A stretch of 64,000 nt of DNA from Bugulina stolonifera (lineage: Eukaryota; Bryozoa; Gymnolaemata; Cheilostomatida; Bugulidae), in assembly GCA_935421135.1 (NCBI GenBank), contig OW285189.1:868001-932000 (forward strand), written 5' to 3'. The notes under the pieces are model-generated. The model was not told where the DNA came from. It saw only the letters and a program-made list of their open reading frames with translations, and made no database searches. Positions 29,569 through 40,959 of this stretch are shown here, one piece after another. Numbering within the stretch: position 1 is the first letter of the stretch; each line of letters starts with the position of its first letter. Made by a program: the position numbers and the translations under genes.

Positions 29569-30253
29569 TGTTATGGGTTGCTCACACCGGTGCCGATATT
29601 AGCACGAGTGTGGGAAGTGCTTGGTAGTGGTAGTGGGCTGCCAAGTTGTACTTCCATCATTACATAAAGAGTGAACAGTTATATAAGCTCTTATTAGTGT
29701 TTTAGGGGACGTAAGCCAATGCTTAGACTCATGAAAGAGTCAAGGGTCGACGTAGGTCCGATGGTTTATACTCCTAAGAGTGTAGAAAGTCTCAGTGTTG
29801 AACTGGGGACGTAGGCCCGATGCTTAGGCTCATTAAAGAGTCAAGAATCGACTAAGGTCTGATGTTTATTCTCATCAAGAGTGTGGTAGGAGTCTTACAC
29901 GAGTACGAGGACGAGCTCGGGAGCTAAAGGTTCAGGGGACCAAGGCTGGAGCTGCCTGCCTGAAAGAGTAAGACTTGTAGGTTGAGTTAGGAGATGTTGC
30001 TTTATTAGAGGGCAATCAACAACTGACTAGCATAGAAAATTGTGCTGGCTTTTATACTAATCTAGTTTCTGATAAAAAGCCCGATGAGGTATTGGGAGGG
30101 ACGATAAGGTATCGGCCCCGGAAATTGCGCAACAATATGGCTGAAAAGTGCCCGAGGTCCGACCATAAAAGAGTCGGCCATTTACAAAAAGAGCTTACAA
30201 TTATGTGGGAAACATTATATATTAAAATGACTATGATCCAAGACATCGGCCAT
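29569..30253 (-). repeat. LTR copy 1 of an unnamed retroelement (about 685 bp)
   Basis: Starts TGTTATGGGTTGC and is collinear with 32259-32288 joined to 38021-38643. Shared blocks: GGGAAGTGCTTGG, TACATAAAGAGTGAACAG, ACGAGTACGAGGA.GAGCTCG, AGGTTGAGTTAGGAGATGTT, GCAATCAACAACTGA, GCTGGCTTTTATACTAA and AGACATCGG. On the minus strand it has TATAAAAGCC (about 30050) and AATAAAGCAAC (about 30003), a U3-R order. This fixes the orientation. Confidence 0.7.
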
Positions 30254-31030
30254 TACTTACAATAGGCAAAAAGACTTAAAACAATTTATATAATCATGTC
30301 ACTTGTTCCAATAATGCGTATGCATAGAAACAATAGTAAACAAGTAAAATGAACATGATTGGTTGATAATAATAACACATGAGCCAGACAGTTAATTGAT
30401 AATAGACATGTAAGAATAACATACTGTAACTGTGGGCAATGTAAGGTCAGTTAAGTGTGGCAGTCTATAAAAGACTGGACATGACTAGCATGCCGAAACA
30501 CCACATTATACCCTCTTACAGTACGTGTCATTCTATTAAATATACTTATACTTACCTGAATTGTCCTGGAGTGGTGCCGAATAGATAGGACGCATAACTA
30601 CAAGTTAAGGCATTACTACATAAAGGCAGGCCAGGTAGCCATCTGTTACATTGCTGCAGTCATAGGTGGTTGTAGCTACGACTTGAGTCATCGTGTACAT
30701 CCACAACAATAACTGTGTTTGAATTCTGCCTATACATGTTCATTTGTCTGAGAAAAATGTTGATGAAATAAAGCTTATTTCTTCGCAGCAATTCATTGAT
30801 GTCTTCTATCATGGCGAGATGTAGTGGATGCTTCCACAAAATGAGTCCAATATGCGTCATGTGTCCAACTAGCAATTGTTTCTTTAAAATGCGTCTGTGG
30901 ACTCATTACGTTTCCTAGTTAGTCAGTGTGCCTATACATGTAGGTCCCTTGTGACTAACAGTCAGAGTGCCGGGATAGAATAGGTAGGACACATAACAAT
31001 AATATCCGTGGTGCCAGACACAATTATTTA
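30254..31030. other. Gypsy-D-type LTR/leader fragment at 30465-30690; otherwise nothing recognised
   Basis: 30465-30690 repeats on the plus strand the TATAAAAG, CTCTTACAGTACG and TCCTGGAGTGGTGCCGAATAG series of the Gypsy-D leader. Gag does not follow; an unrelated minus-strand ORF shadow does. Confidence 0.5.
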
Positions 31031-31539
31031 ATGTGGCTGCCCAATAGCAGAGCTAGTCGAGGGGCCACCACGGCTCCTGGAGCTGGATATTATTATAGTT
31101 CGATATGGCACAAAGGAAAAACCTTCTTCGGGGCGAAAACCTCCAGGTCATGGTGCCTACACACTCACATCTCTGGCTCAATACTTGAGCACAGCAATCT
31201 AGTCAGCGCACAACAAGTTACATCTCACTCTGTACATGTAATACGAAGGAATTAAATGACCACTCTTAATTCTCTCCCGCACTCGTACCCAGACGCAAAA
31301 CATTACATAGAGACAAACTTTTTTGCAATGTCATCATTGTTTGTAGCATTTTTCATTTCCCCAGCTATGTATAAGCATTCAATTTTATGCATGAGTTGAT
31401 GATCTGCAATCAGCTTGTTAGGCTAAAGATCATACTTGAAAGAACCAAAGTAAGCTTTTACTCTTGTTTTCTCATTATCAAAAGCTGAAGTAAAAGTGTC
31501 TTTATTGCTTGCTTAGCTCAGGTACAACTGAACTATCAT

Positions 31540-31765
31540 GTAAAATGAGCTCTACTTATAGTCATAGACAAAGAGTACTTCCAGCTAGTTCTGGTGAGGG
31601 CTGACCCAAGGTCGGTCTACATCAGTCATAAAATATTTGCTATAAAACATAGGGACAACTAGGTCATAACAACAGGCACCCGAGGGCTGATAGCACAAGG
31701 TCGATAGCACAAAGTCGGGTGCCAAAAAGATATGTAGGTAAACTGATGTATGCAGTCTATTAAGT
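31540..31765 (+). repeat. Dispersed repeat, copy 1 (partner at 45960-46185)
   Basis: Shares with 45960-46185, same orientation: ACTTCC.GCTAGTTC.GGTGAGGGC, GGTCTACATCAGTCATAAA, GCTGATAGCACAAG, GGGTGCCAAAAA and GCAGTCTATTAA. Probably an old LTR or MITE fragment. Confidence 0.65.
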
Positions 31766-32161
31766 AATACTTTTATTAAAAATGGGTCATTCACAATAAC
31801 ACATGAGCTGACATTTATGAACAATTTATGACAAATATATTATACATAAAGTCTATTAGCGAGATTGTCCCAACCACCACTGGCCCTGGGTTTTTGTGAG
31901 TTCTGAGTTGTGACTGCAAACAAATTAGACTGTTTACTAGGACGATAAAAGGTTTTTTGGTACTTGAGCTGTGTGCTGTTTCTTATTTCCACTTATGAGG
32001 TGGGTACATGGTGCATGCAATCTTAGGGCATTCCCTATTGTTGAATATAGAATTATACATGCAGCAATCCTACACTGTATCTTACGGATTAGTATTGTAT
32101 AGCTATCCACTTAATCAACTGTAAATAGTAGCTACCAAATTATATTATTTAGTGAATTACT

Positions 32162-32233
32162 AGAATGAAAAAAGAATTGTGGATTGGTAGGATTCAAACC
32201 CATGTCTCTACGAATGATGTTTGAGCACTCTAC
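32162..32233 (-). tRNA. tRNA-like sequence (pseudogene or SINE head)
   Basis: Minus strand has an A-box-like TGGTAGAGTGCTC and a B-box GGGTTTGAATCC with a 7-nt TTTGAAT loop and a four-pair stem. A run of Ts follows about 15 nt later. The acceptor stem does not pair well and no clear anticodon stem forms, so this is more likely a pol III-derived repeat or tRNA pseudogene than a working tRNA. Confidence 0.35.
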
Positions 32234-32482
32234 CATTACACTGTAATGTTTTGAGCTGTGTTACGTACGAGCGCCGATGTAGCACGGGTATTATTATTAT
32301 TATTATTATTGCAATCCCTGTATCAGCTAGATAAAATTAGATTGTTACAATAAATATAGTAAAATAATGCATTATAATGTGTTAAGAGCAGACATGTGGT
32401 GAATAAAAAAGCTCTTCAGGCGTTTCTATGTCCTTCATTTAGGTGGGCGGTATACAGTATTTAGTCGGGAGGAGGCCCTAGC

Positions 32483-33028
32483 TTAATTTAAAACAATGCG
32501 ACTAAGAAGTGGATAAGTTGTATCAGATGCAATCTTCTTGAATGCTAACTTTGAAAAGCTATCAATAAAGTCACAAAGGGAACGTAAGTTTAAAGACTTC
32601 AGTCTGTCGGGGTACTCAAAATCTGGTTCAATAATTTTAGTAGCAGATTCCTGTACATACTCGAGCTTTGATTTAGAAATGTTTGAAAGAAAGTGATAAA
32701 AGACAGGTGATGCGTAAGCTAAAGCAGAACGTACGTTTGTACAGTAGTACGTCTTCCGTCCACATTGATCTATCCCGACTTTCCTCAGCTGTCGCATTAA
32801 AAAGAGTTTTGAGTTGCATTTTTTCACTAAAAGTTCTACATGATCTATAAAAGTAAGATGATTATCCACTAAAATGCCTAAAATTTCACTGATTCAGATG
32901 GAGTTATGGAATTTCGATCAATAATCACAGGATCGTCATTCGGTTTGCGATAATTGAGCGAGAAGTTTATAATAGCCGTTTTGTCTGTGTTCAAGAGCAT
33001 GTTGTTCTCCGTTGACCATAGTTGTGTT
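32483..33028 (-). pseudogene. LINE reverse transcriptase, thumb and C-terminal part
   Basis: Continues from the palm across the Copia insertion: the sequence resumes with QLWSTENNMLLNTDKTAII, the usual LINE region after the YADD box. A one-base frameshift near 32887 precedes GILVDNHLTFIDHVELLVKKC, another LINE hallmark, and then AYASPVFYHFLS and a C-terminal helix. The frame ends at 32483 with LSRIVLN and stop. Confidence 0.8.
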
Positions 33029-33341
33029 TGTTGAGAGATAGCAAACCACAATGCCTTAGAGACTGACTCTAATCTGAATATCAGATAACATACCATGTAC
33101 ATATTCATAAGAGTTGTATTACCATGTTTGTTTTACCAAAACACTACTATACTTTGGAGTTGCATTCACTATGCCTATGAGCAGATAACTCTGTATTTTT
33201 GTTTATAGCTTTGTATATGCATCGAAACTAAATTTTTCTACAGCTCTGTTTCCTTTCTACTTCCTGAAAATTCTGGTGAATTAAACTGCTGAAATAAATC
33301 TGCCAAACATTTATCCAATGTCATCATCCACATCCTCAACA
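33029..33341 (+). repeat. Copia 5' LTR
   Basis: 313 bp, TG...CA with TGTTGAG/CTCAACA inverted ends. AATAAATC lies near 33291. It sits in the LINE RT frame on the opposite strand. Confidence 0.93.
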
Positions 33342-33355
33342 GGTTATGGGCCCAG
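33342..33355 (+). promoter_or_regulatory. Primer-binding site matching an internal part of initiator tRNA-Met
   Basis: GGTTATGGGCCCAG follows the 5' LTR directly. It is complementary to the anticodon stem-loop of metazoan initiator tRNA-Met (CTGGGCCCATAACC), the half-tRNA primer strategy described for Drosophila copia and Ty5. A 3'-end tRNA complement (starting TGG) is not present. Confidence 0.85.
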
Positions 33356-34365
33356 CACGCTTCCACTGCGCTAGTACAGAGGCTATGAGGAGTCAGAGAG
33401 AGATGTCAACTGCTATGTCTGCCCAATCACAACCACAATCAAAGCCAAACAAGACTCAATGTACAGCTTGTGCAAAATATGGCCATACCTACCGAGAATG
33501 TCCAATCAAAGCCACTCTTACATGCAGCTATTGTCACAAAGGCTGGCATGTAGAGGCGGTATGTCGAGCTAAGAAGAGAAAGAAAGCTGATACGCAGAAT
33601 AAACACAAACAGAATACTGCTAATTTGAGCTCATTCTCTTTCTATATAAACACCCATGCTAGGAATGTGTCCGGTCCCAAACCAACACTGAATGATAAAC
33701 TTCTGGTAGACTGTGGAGCAACCTCACACGTTGTCAATTGTCCAGAGCGTTTCACAGCCTATGATCAAAAGTTCAACCCAAAAGAACATTCCCTAGAGCT
33801 AGCTGATGGCACCAGGAGTAATGATCTAGTGAAAGCAAAAGGAGATGCTGTTTTCCACATACTTGACGCTGATGGGCAAACAAGGGAGATAACTCTGAAG
33901 AATTTCCTGCTTGCACCAAGTTTCCCTACAAACCTATTCTCAGTGAGATCAGCTGTAGAATCGGGAGCTCAAGTAACATTCTCAAAGGACAGCAACACAC
34001 TCAAAGCAGGCAGCACAGACTTTAATATTGTGAAAGAAGGTCAACTCTACTTTCTCCAAACACAGTCTGACTCAGCTTGCACCGCCAAAACACTAGAGCA
34101 GTGGCATAAGAATCTGGGACACATGAACTACCCTGACATAAAGAACTTGCCAGGTGTCACAAAGGGGATGGATATAAAAGACAAGTCTAATCCAGGAACA
34201 TGCACCACCTGCACTGAGAATAAGATGACAGTGCAGCCCAAATCCAAAGATGAACCCCCAATCCATGCTAAAAGACCACTCGAACGCATACACACTGATG
34301 TCGCCGGTCCTATCACACCTACAAGTAGAGAGGGACACAATTACATCATTAACTTTTGTAGATGA
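33346..34365 (+). pseudogene. Copia gag remnant, protease and integrase N-terminus
   Basis: The frame starts 5 bases after the LTR, with no room for a normal Copia Gag. It enters at about the nucleocapsid end: zinc knuckles CTACAKYGHTYREC and CSYCHKGWHVEAVC. Protease is LLVDCGATSHVV. The integrase HHCC finger (HKNLGHMNYPDI, CTTC) and the first catalytic Asp (HTDVAGP) follow. A one-base insertion in a T run at 34354-34357 shifts the frame, giving the stop at 34365. The apparent ATG lies next to the PBS and is probably not an authentic start. Confidence 0.85.
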
Positions 34366-35758
34366 ATACAGCAGCATGATATTTGTCTACTTCCTCCGAG
34401 CCAAGAGTGAGTCACATACAGCGCTGAAGAGATTTCTAAGTGATGTAGCACCAATCGGTCAAGTCTTGGAGATCCATGCTGACAATGGAGGGGAGTTCAC
34501 AGGACAAAAGTTCCAAGATGTACTGTTGGAGAACAGAATAAAGTTCACAACTACTGCCCCACACTCAGCTTACCAGAATGGTAAAGCCGAGAGTTCCTGG
34601 AGAAGTTTACTCGAGATGTCCAGATGCCTACTCACAGATTCTCAACTACCAAAGTTTCTGTGGAGTTATGCTGTTCGTCATGCATCATACCTGCGTAACA
34701 GAAGTTACCAAAGGCGAACAAAGAAGACAGCCTATGAGCTCTTCACAGGTTCTAAACCAGACATGAGGAAGATAAACACTTTCGGAGCAACCTGCACCTA
34801 CTTCAATGAAGTTCACAAACGCAAACTCGATGCTCGAGGCTTACCTGGCCACTATCTAGGTGTGAATACCTCAAGTCAAAACAGCTACTATGTACTGAAT
34901 CAAGGCAGAAACCAAGTTCTCTCTACCAGAAACGTCACTGTCCACAGTGACAAATTCACCGATGATTTTCAGGAAGACCAATGGTTCCCGCCCAGAGCTG
35001 ACCAAGCTAGATGCTCTGAGCCTGTGGGTAATGGTGGTCCGCCGCCAGATTCTACACCTGTTTCTCATCCCGCTATACATGATGAGTCACAACCCGAGTC
35101 AGCTAAAACTGACAGTGTCACAACTGAATCTGATACAGACACTGAAACAGCTGACAAATCTGGTTTGGCTAAACCAGAAGGCAGATCTAAGAGAGAATGC
35201 AAACCAAACAAGAAGTTTAATGATTATTATGTCTACAAAACTATTGACTATGCCTATGCAGCTACCCTATCAATACCCCAAACATATGAGGAAGCCATGT
35301 CCAGTGATGATTCTACCAAGTGGAAAGAAGCTATGGACAAAGAGGTCAATTCTCTTGTGCAGAATGACACTTGGGAGATAAAACATCTACCAAACGACAG
35401 ATCGTTGACCAAAGGCAGATGGGTGTATGCTCTGAAGCAAGGCAAGGATGTAGACCAACTTCAGTACAAAGCACGATACGTTGCTAAAGGATACTCACAG
35501 GTTTTCGGAGTTGATTACTTCGATACCTACTCACCAACTACCAGGTTCACATCAATACGGTCTCTACTGCAGTTCGCCACCAATGAGGACCTGATGATAC
35601 ATCAGCTTGATGTGAAGGGAGCATATCTGAATGCACCAATAGACACAGGTATATACCTTGAGCAGCCTGCTGGATACCAACAAACCGATGAAGGAACTAC
35701 ACTAGCGTGTCACCTCAAGAAATCCATCTATGGTCTCAAACAGAGTGGACATAACTAG
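34366..35758 (+). pseudogene. Copia integrase core and reverse transcriptase, first part
   Basis: Integrase continues with FVDEYSSMIFVYFL, EIHADNGGEFTGQKF (second Asp) and YQNGKAESSWRSL (Glu), then the Copia GKxP-like region FTGSKPDMRKINTFG. RT begins with DTWEIKHLPNDRSLTKGRWV, YKARYVAKGYSQVFGVDY and HQLDVKGAYLNAPID (catalytic Asp). The frame is open from the shift near 34357 to a TAG at 35756-35758, which replaces a Trp-position codon in KQSGHN-x-H. Confidence 0.85.
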
Positions 35759-36834
35759 CATGTCACACTTACCGACTTTCTCAAATCTGAAGGCTATGAA
35801 GCTAACCAGAACGACCCGTGCGTCTATACCTCTACAAACAAAGGAGAGACAATCTATATTCTCTTCTGGGTTGATGACATCCTCATTGCCGCCAAAACTG
35901 AGCAGTCCATCAACCAACTGAAGAAGAAGTTACAGGAGAGGTTCAACATGGTGACAGAGGTGATCTCCGATGGTTCTTAGGGATCGATTTCAGTCGACTA
36001 CCCAATGGAAGTTACCAGATGTCTCAAGAGAGATACACTGATGAGCTGTTGAAGAAATTCAACATGACCGACTGTAATCCAACGAAGACCCCAGCAGACA
36101 AGTCAGCCAACCTGCAAAAAGCAACTGAAGAGGAACACCAGAAAGCTCAGGAACAAAACTATCCATACCGACAAGCTGTCGGGAGCTTGATGTAGCTGTC
36201 AACTGCAACCCGGCCAGATATAAGCTGGATTGTATCAAAACTGTCCCAATTTCTGGATACCCCTGGTCCTCAACACATCACAGCAGCTAAGAGAGTATTC
36301 AGATACCTCAAAGGCACCAAGTCCCATGCTCTTACATTCAAACAAACTGATGGAGTTCTAGTTGGATACTGTGATGCTGACTGGGGAGGAGACACTAATG
36401 ACAGACGTTCCACCACTGGCTATGTATTTACACTAGGAAATGGTGGAGCCCCCATAAGCTGGAAAACCAGGAAGCAGCCAACAGTTGCCCTTTCATCCTG
36501 TGAAGCTGAATATATGGCCCTGGCTGAAGCTGTAAAAGAAATGATCTACCTACGATCTTTCTGTAACCAGATGAATACCCCGCAACCTGATACCAGTATA
36601 CTCTACACCGACAATCAAGGAGCTATTGCTTTGACCAAAAGTGATACTGTCTCACACGCTCGCACCAAACACATAGATGTACGCTACCACTTCCTGCGAG
36701 AGCAGCAGAGTGTTCAGTACCAGTATGTCCGCAGTAAAGAGAACCTCGCAGACTGTATGACTAAGGCGCTAGCCCGTGTTCAACATACCGATGCCATCGC
36801 CCGCTTCGGCATGTGGATTGAGGGGGTGTGTTGA
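35759..36834 (+). pseudogene. Copia reverse transcriptase end and RNase H
   Basis: RT active site is ILFWVDDILIAA (about 35870). A one-base deletion near 35950 shifts the frame before WFLGIDFSRLPNGSY, and a TAG at 36193-36195 falls in VGSLM-x-LSTATRPDI. RNase H has GYCDADWGGDTNDRRSTTGY, SSCEAEYMALAEAVKE, YTDNQGAIALTKS and HIDVRYHFLRE, with all expected acidic residues. It ends in WIEGVC and a TGA inside the 3' LTR. Confidence 0.85.
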
Positions 36835-37141
36835 GAGATAGCAAACCACAATGCCTTAAAGACTGACTCTAATCTGAATATCAGATAACATACCATGTAC
36901 ATATTCATAAGAGTTGTATTACCATGTTTGTTTTACCAAAACACTACTATACTTTGGAGTTGCATTCACTATGCCTATGAGCAGATAACTCTGTATTTTT
37001 GTTTATAGCTTTGTATATGCATCGAAACTAAATTTTTCTACAGCTCTGTTTCCTTTCTACTTCCTGAAAATTCTGGTGAATTAAACTGCTGAAATAAATC
37101 TGCCAAACATTTATCCAATGTCATCATCCACATCCTCAACA
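36829..37141 (+). repeat. Copia 3' LTR
   Basis: 313 bp; one difference from the 5' LTR. The pol stop TGA overlaps its first bases (36832-36834), and the GTGTT duplication follows directly. Confidence 0.93.
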
Positions 37142-38016
37142 GTGTTTGTTGCATAGCAGTTGCAATGCTATTGCTGCTATTCTTTGGGATGGTGACGTAG
37201 AAAGAAGAGTCATCTGCGTATTTAACTGATCTATAGCCGTCTATCTGTAAGTCGTTAATATATATCAGCCATAAGAGGGGGCCAAGCTTTGTTCCCTGGG
37301 GTGCACCAACTTCTATTGGGATATAGTTCGAAGAGGCAGCATTTAGTTTTACACATTGAGATCTTTTCTGCAGAAAGTCTGACACCAAGTTTACGATCTT
37401 TAGGTTGAAACCGCCCTGTTTCATTTTTCTGATGACGATGGATGGCTGCAGGCGGTCAAACGCTTTGGAGAAGTCAAGTGATGCAAGCTGCACATACTTG
37501 ACACCTGTGCCATCCAGCTCTGTTGTAATGTCATCAACTAGTTGTAGCAGAGCGTCTACAGTGCCTATTTTGGACTGATAGGCATATTGGTCTTGGTTGT
37601 TTTAGGTACAGGGCGGACTTTAGCCTTCTTCCAGTAGTTTGGAAGTTTCCACTGTCTAGCATGGTGTTAATGATATGCAGCAATGGGATGCAAAGGTCTT
37701 CTTTTGCTTCTTTTGTCACCCATGTGGGGAAGTCTTTGCTGCTGCAGGATTTTTTCTCATCTATTTTATTAATCAGATGCTTAATTTTCTTTAGGTTGAC
37801 ATGTTGTAGAGGTTTTGCAGTGTGTTCTGATGCTGTGTTCCTGATATCAGCAATACGGTCACCGCCAACGGTTCGATAGTAATCATTGAGATTTGTGCAC
37901 AGTTCATTACCATTAATACGCTTTCCATCTATCACCAATGTGGCATTATTTAGGGTTGTCTGATTTGATGTTATTGCCTTCACAGTTTTCCACCACTCCT
38001 TACTGTTTTGGTTTTT
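37038..38016 (-). pseudogene. LINE reverse transcriptase, N-terminal and catalytic part
   Basis: N-terminal extension has NSKEWWKTVKAITSNQTT, and the pre-RT stretch TWVTKEAKEDLCIPLLHIIN. The palm has ASLDFSKAFDRLQPSIVIRK (catalytic Asp), GAPQGTKLGPLLWLIYINDL and the active-site box VKYADDSSFYV. A frameshift near 37570-37620 breaks the frame before the palm. The frame enters the Copia LTR at 37141 and the protein continues past the insertion at 33028. Confidence 0.8.
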
Positions 38017-38643
38017 GTACGGGAAGTGCTTGGAGGTTGGTAGAGGACAACCAAGGTAACTTCCACACATTACATAAAGAGTGAACAGTTAGTTGAGCTC
38101 TTGTAATTATGTATAATGACGTAGGCCAAGGCTCAGACTCATGGAAGAGTCCAGTTTCGACGCAGGTCTGTAGGTTTATACTCCAAAAGAGTGTAAAAAG
38201 AAGTAGTAGTAATCTAAGGACTTAGACCCGACGCTAGATTCATAAGGAATTCGGAATCGGCTAAAGTCCGATGGTGCAGAACTCACAAGGATAGTAGAAA
38301 GAGTTGCTTAAACGAGTACGAGGATGAGCTCGAGCCACTTAGGTCTAAGAAGACCTCTGGGTGGAGCTACCTGCCTACAAGAGTAACCCTCTAGGTTGAG
38401 TTAGGAGATGTTGCTTTATTCAAGCGCAATCAACAACTGATTTGATACAAGAAATGTGCTGGCTTTTATACTAACAACACTTCCGGAAAAAGGTACGATA
38501 AGGTATCGGGCCGGAACTTACGCAACAACATGGAGTAGTTCCACCCGACGTCGGCCACCAAAAGGGTCGGCCTTGCACAAAAAGTGCTTACAATAGTCCG
38601 GTATGGATAAAATATAAATATGGCCATGTTCTGAGACATCGGT

Positions 38644-40959
38644 CCCAAAAAGTGTACAGGTAAAAGACTTAGAAGATATAATCAGGATAAATATATAATT
38701 GCATACATAGTATAGTTAAACCATGCGTAAATCGCGATAACCTGAGTGGCTAATGATAACAATACAAAGCACACTCTGCATAAGCAGTTGATTATAATAA
38801 TAGTAGAGTAATGTCCATGCATGCATAATGCATACATGACAACTCTCCCGGTTTCACCGGGACCCTCCCGTTTTCACAATCAATCTCCTGCAAACTTCCA
38901 AGCTCCTGCAAGCCCTCCCGGTTTGGGACTTAGTCAATAATAATTTTCATTTGCTATTATTTGATGATTATTCAGGGGCTGCTATAGGCACCCACCCACC
39001 CATCCTAGGCGTGTGTTCAATCAAACATGCAATACTAGCTGTGCTCTGTAAACTATTAATACTATGCATGCCCAGGGTTCAATTCATTTTCTATTTACTT
39101 GCTCAGGCAGTAGTCATTGTATAGTGCTGTAATGGTCATGTTATCTGTGTAGACTGTCAGTACCCATACATGCTCATGTTTCACACCTATCTTGTATTAA
39201 CTAACTCATACATCAGCTTGTACATCTAATGTTTATATGATTATAATTTGCTTCGGAGCTATCTTGTTTTTTAATGGTATGAAAGCTTAGTCTCTCCAAC
39301 TATATAAATGAAGAACTTTTGTTTGTTTGGCAATAGATAGTCAATGGATAGAATATACATGTAGTATCTCATGGTCATACACAGTATCAGATAGTAATTA
39401 ATATTCCTTCATGGTCTTTAATAAATCGCCTCAAAATAAAACAGTGACCAGATTGGTTACAAACAGTCAGTATATGTAATGTGAGTTATGTGACAGCCTC
39501 TAAACTAATTGCAACAATTAAAATTAATATTTTATTGTTTTATCTTATATTATCTTCACACTTCTATGAGACACCATGGTTGCCTTAGTCTGAGACCTAG
39601 CCTGTCTTCACTAGTTTTGTGCGGGCAAACAACTCCGTGTACTAGTATTTGTAGCAACCTAGTACATGTACTTGTACTTGAAGTAAGACATTTTTCACCA
39701 GCTTAGTTTGTAACTACATGTAACTGAGAGCTGTGCCCACAGCAGACAGCCCATAAAGTGTGATGCTCATTGTTAAAAGACATTTTAGCAGAGTTGGTGA
39801 GGGTTGTCTCACACATAAAAATCTCCCTCTTTGATGTCAGCCCAACTTGTCATGTATGGTATAAGGGTATAATGTCCTCCCAATAAAAGGAGGTTACTAG
39901 TAAGTGCTAAGGCTATAATGTCAGTTTATAGTGTGATGGACCTTGAGGCTCCGGGAGTTGTCTGTCCACTACAGATCGTTGTTTGTTTCACTACACACTA
40001 TCAGGTCAGCAGTGACTTTATGGGGAAAACTAGTCATTAACATGAGGGTACACCTCTACTGGCCGTGTATCCACTAACATTGCGGTGGGTACACACCCCA
40101 TACTCCAGTGTAATCACACTTTGAGCACTGACCTTGATTATAGTTACAACTAACAAAAAATTGGCAGTTTCTGTTTGGTTTTAAAATGCATTGCTTTATT
40201 GTATGTAAAATTACCATAACATTGCATAATGTTGAGCACCATAAATGGTGGATAAGAAGATAGGTGGTATTTAGTACCAATGGATAGTTTTTTATGTGGT
40301 AATACATGTTAAGTAGACATCAGTTTGTCAGGTGACACTATTATAGCAGCAGGGCTTGATTTAAACCGAAGTGGAGCTAGTTTATGCTCCAGTACTCCAT
40401 TACAATAATATTATAGTGTGAATCATCATTGTATGGCTGCAAGTCTCATGGTGACACTGGGCATTGGAGCATTAACACAGGGTGCTTATACTAATGTATA
40501 TCTCTGGTAAATACCAAGTAGGTAGACTGTCAACCAATGATAGCTCAGTGGTACACCGAGGCTTAGAGATGGCCACCAGGTGATCCTTGTAAAACCACAC
40601 CTTATTAGATTACCGAAGATACATTTTGATTTTTCTGGTTTAGGAATTTTCAGCACTGCATCTATATTATTTGCAGAAAAATAATACAAACTCAATATAT
40701 AAAGAAACCTTAATTGGGCTAAAAATTAATCGAGTTGAACAAAACATGATGATAGTGATATATCTGTAATACATGCATATTTAAAAAAGTACTTTGTTAA
40801 TATTAGTAATGATAAGCAGTGATTGCAGCGTGCATTATGTACATATATTTGATGGATGGATGAATACATAGTAAAAACATTGTAAAATATTTTGTCTAGC
40901 AAGTAATCATAGTTTAAAGAAGTACTGGTGAGGTTTAGAGGTAAACAGTAGAATCAGTT
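38644..40959. other. Intergenic, no gene seen
   Basis: AT-rich, with several TACATGTA palindromes and a short CCCGGTTTCACCGGGA hairpin near 38858. A minus-strand AATAAA at 40195-40200 could be the polyadenylation signal of the host gene that ends at 40960, about 760 nt past its stop, but other sites are possible. Confidence 0.4.

Larger units (their letters stand above)
33029..37141 (+). mobile_element. Copia-type LTR retrotransposon, young, complete ends but coding-defective
   Basis: Two 313-bp LTRs (33029-33341, 36829-37141) start TGTTGAG and end CTCAACA. They differ at one position that I can find (33059 G, 36859 A). The element is flanked by perfect 5-bp duplications GTGTT (33024-33028, 37142-37146). 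Interior: primer-binding site 33342-33355, truncated gag, protease, integrase, RT, RNase H, purine tract 36817-36826. Integrase-before-RT order marks Copia. Confidence 0.93.
32289..38016 (-). mobile_element. 5'-truncated non-LTR retrotransposon (LINE) with (AAT)n tail, split by a Copia insertion
   Basis: On the minus strand the element runs from 38016 to an (AAT)7-type tail at 32289-32310. Flanks GTACGGG (38017-38023) and GCACGGG (32282-32288) form a 7-bp target duplication with one mismatch. The body has a LINE reverse transcriptase and a C-terminal region. Truncation lies upstream of the RT domain, so endonuclease and ORF1 are absent. The Copia element occupies 33029-37141. Confidence 0.82.
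32259..38643 (-). repeat. LTR copy 2, split by the LINE insertion (32259-32288 and 38021-38643)
   Basis: The left piece TGTTACGTACGAGCGCCGATGTAGCACGGG and the right piece starting ACGGGAAGTGCTTGG join to give the same order as LTR copy 1 (TGTTATGGG... GTGCCGATATTAGCACGAG, then GGGAAGTGCTTGG). The intervening 5.7 kb is LINE plus Copia. The two LTR copies are in the same orientation, but they need not belong to one element. Confidence 0.7.

Noticed and set aside
29569..38643. The two similar LTRs as the ends of one intact LTR element
   Set aside because: Apart from the LINE, nothing between them reads as gag or pol in the right orientation, and the Copia and LINE belong to other families. They may be two independent solo LTRs.
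40538..40600. A-box-like TAGCTCAGTGGTACACC suggesting a tRNA gene
   Set aside because: No B-box with correct spacing and no acceptor pairing; not supportable as a tRNA or SINE.
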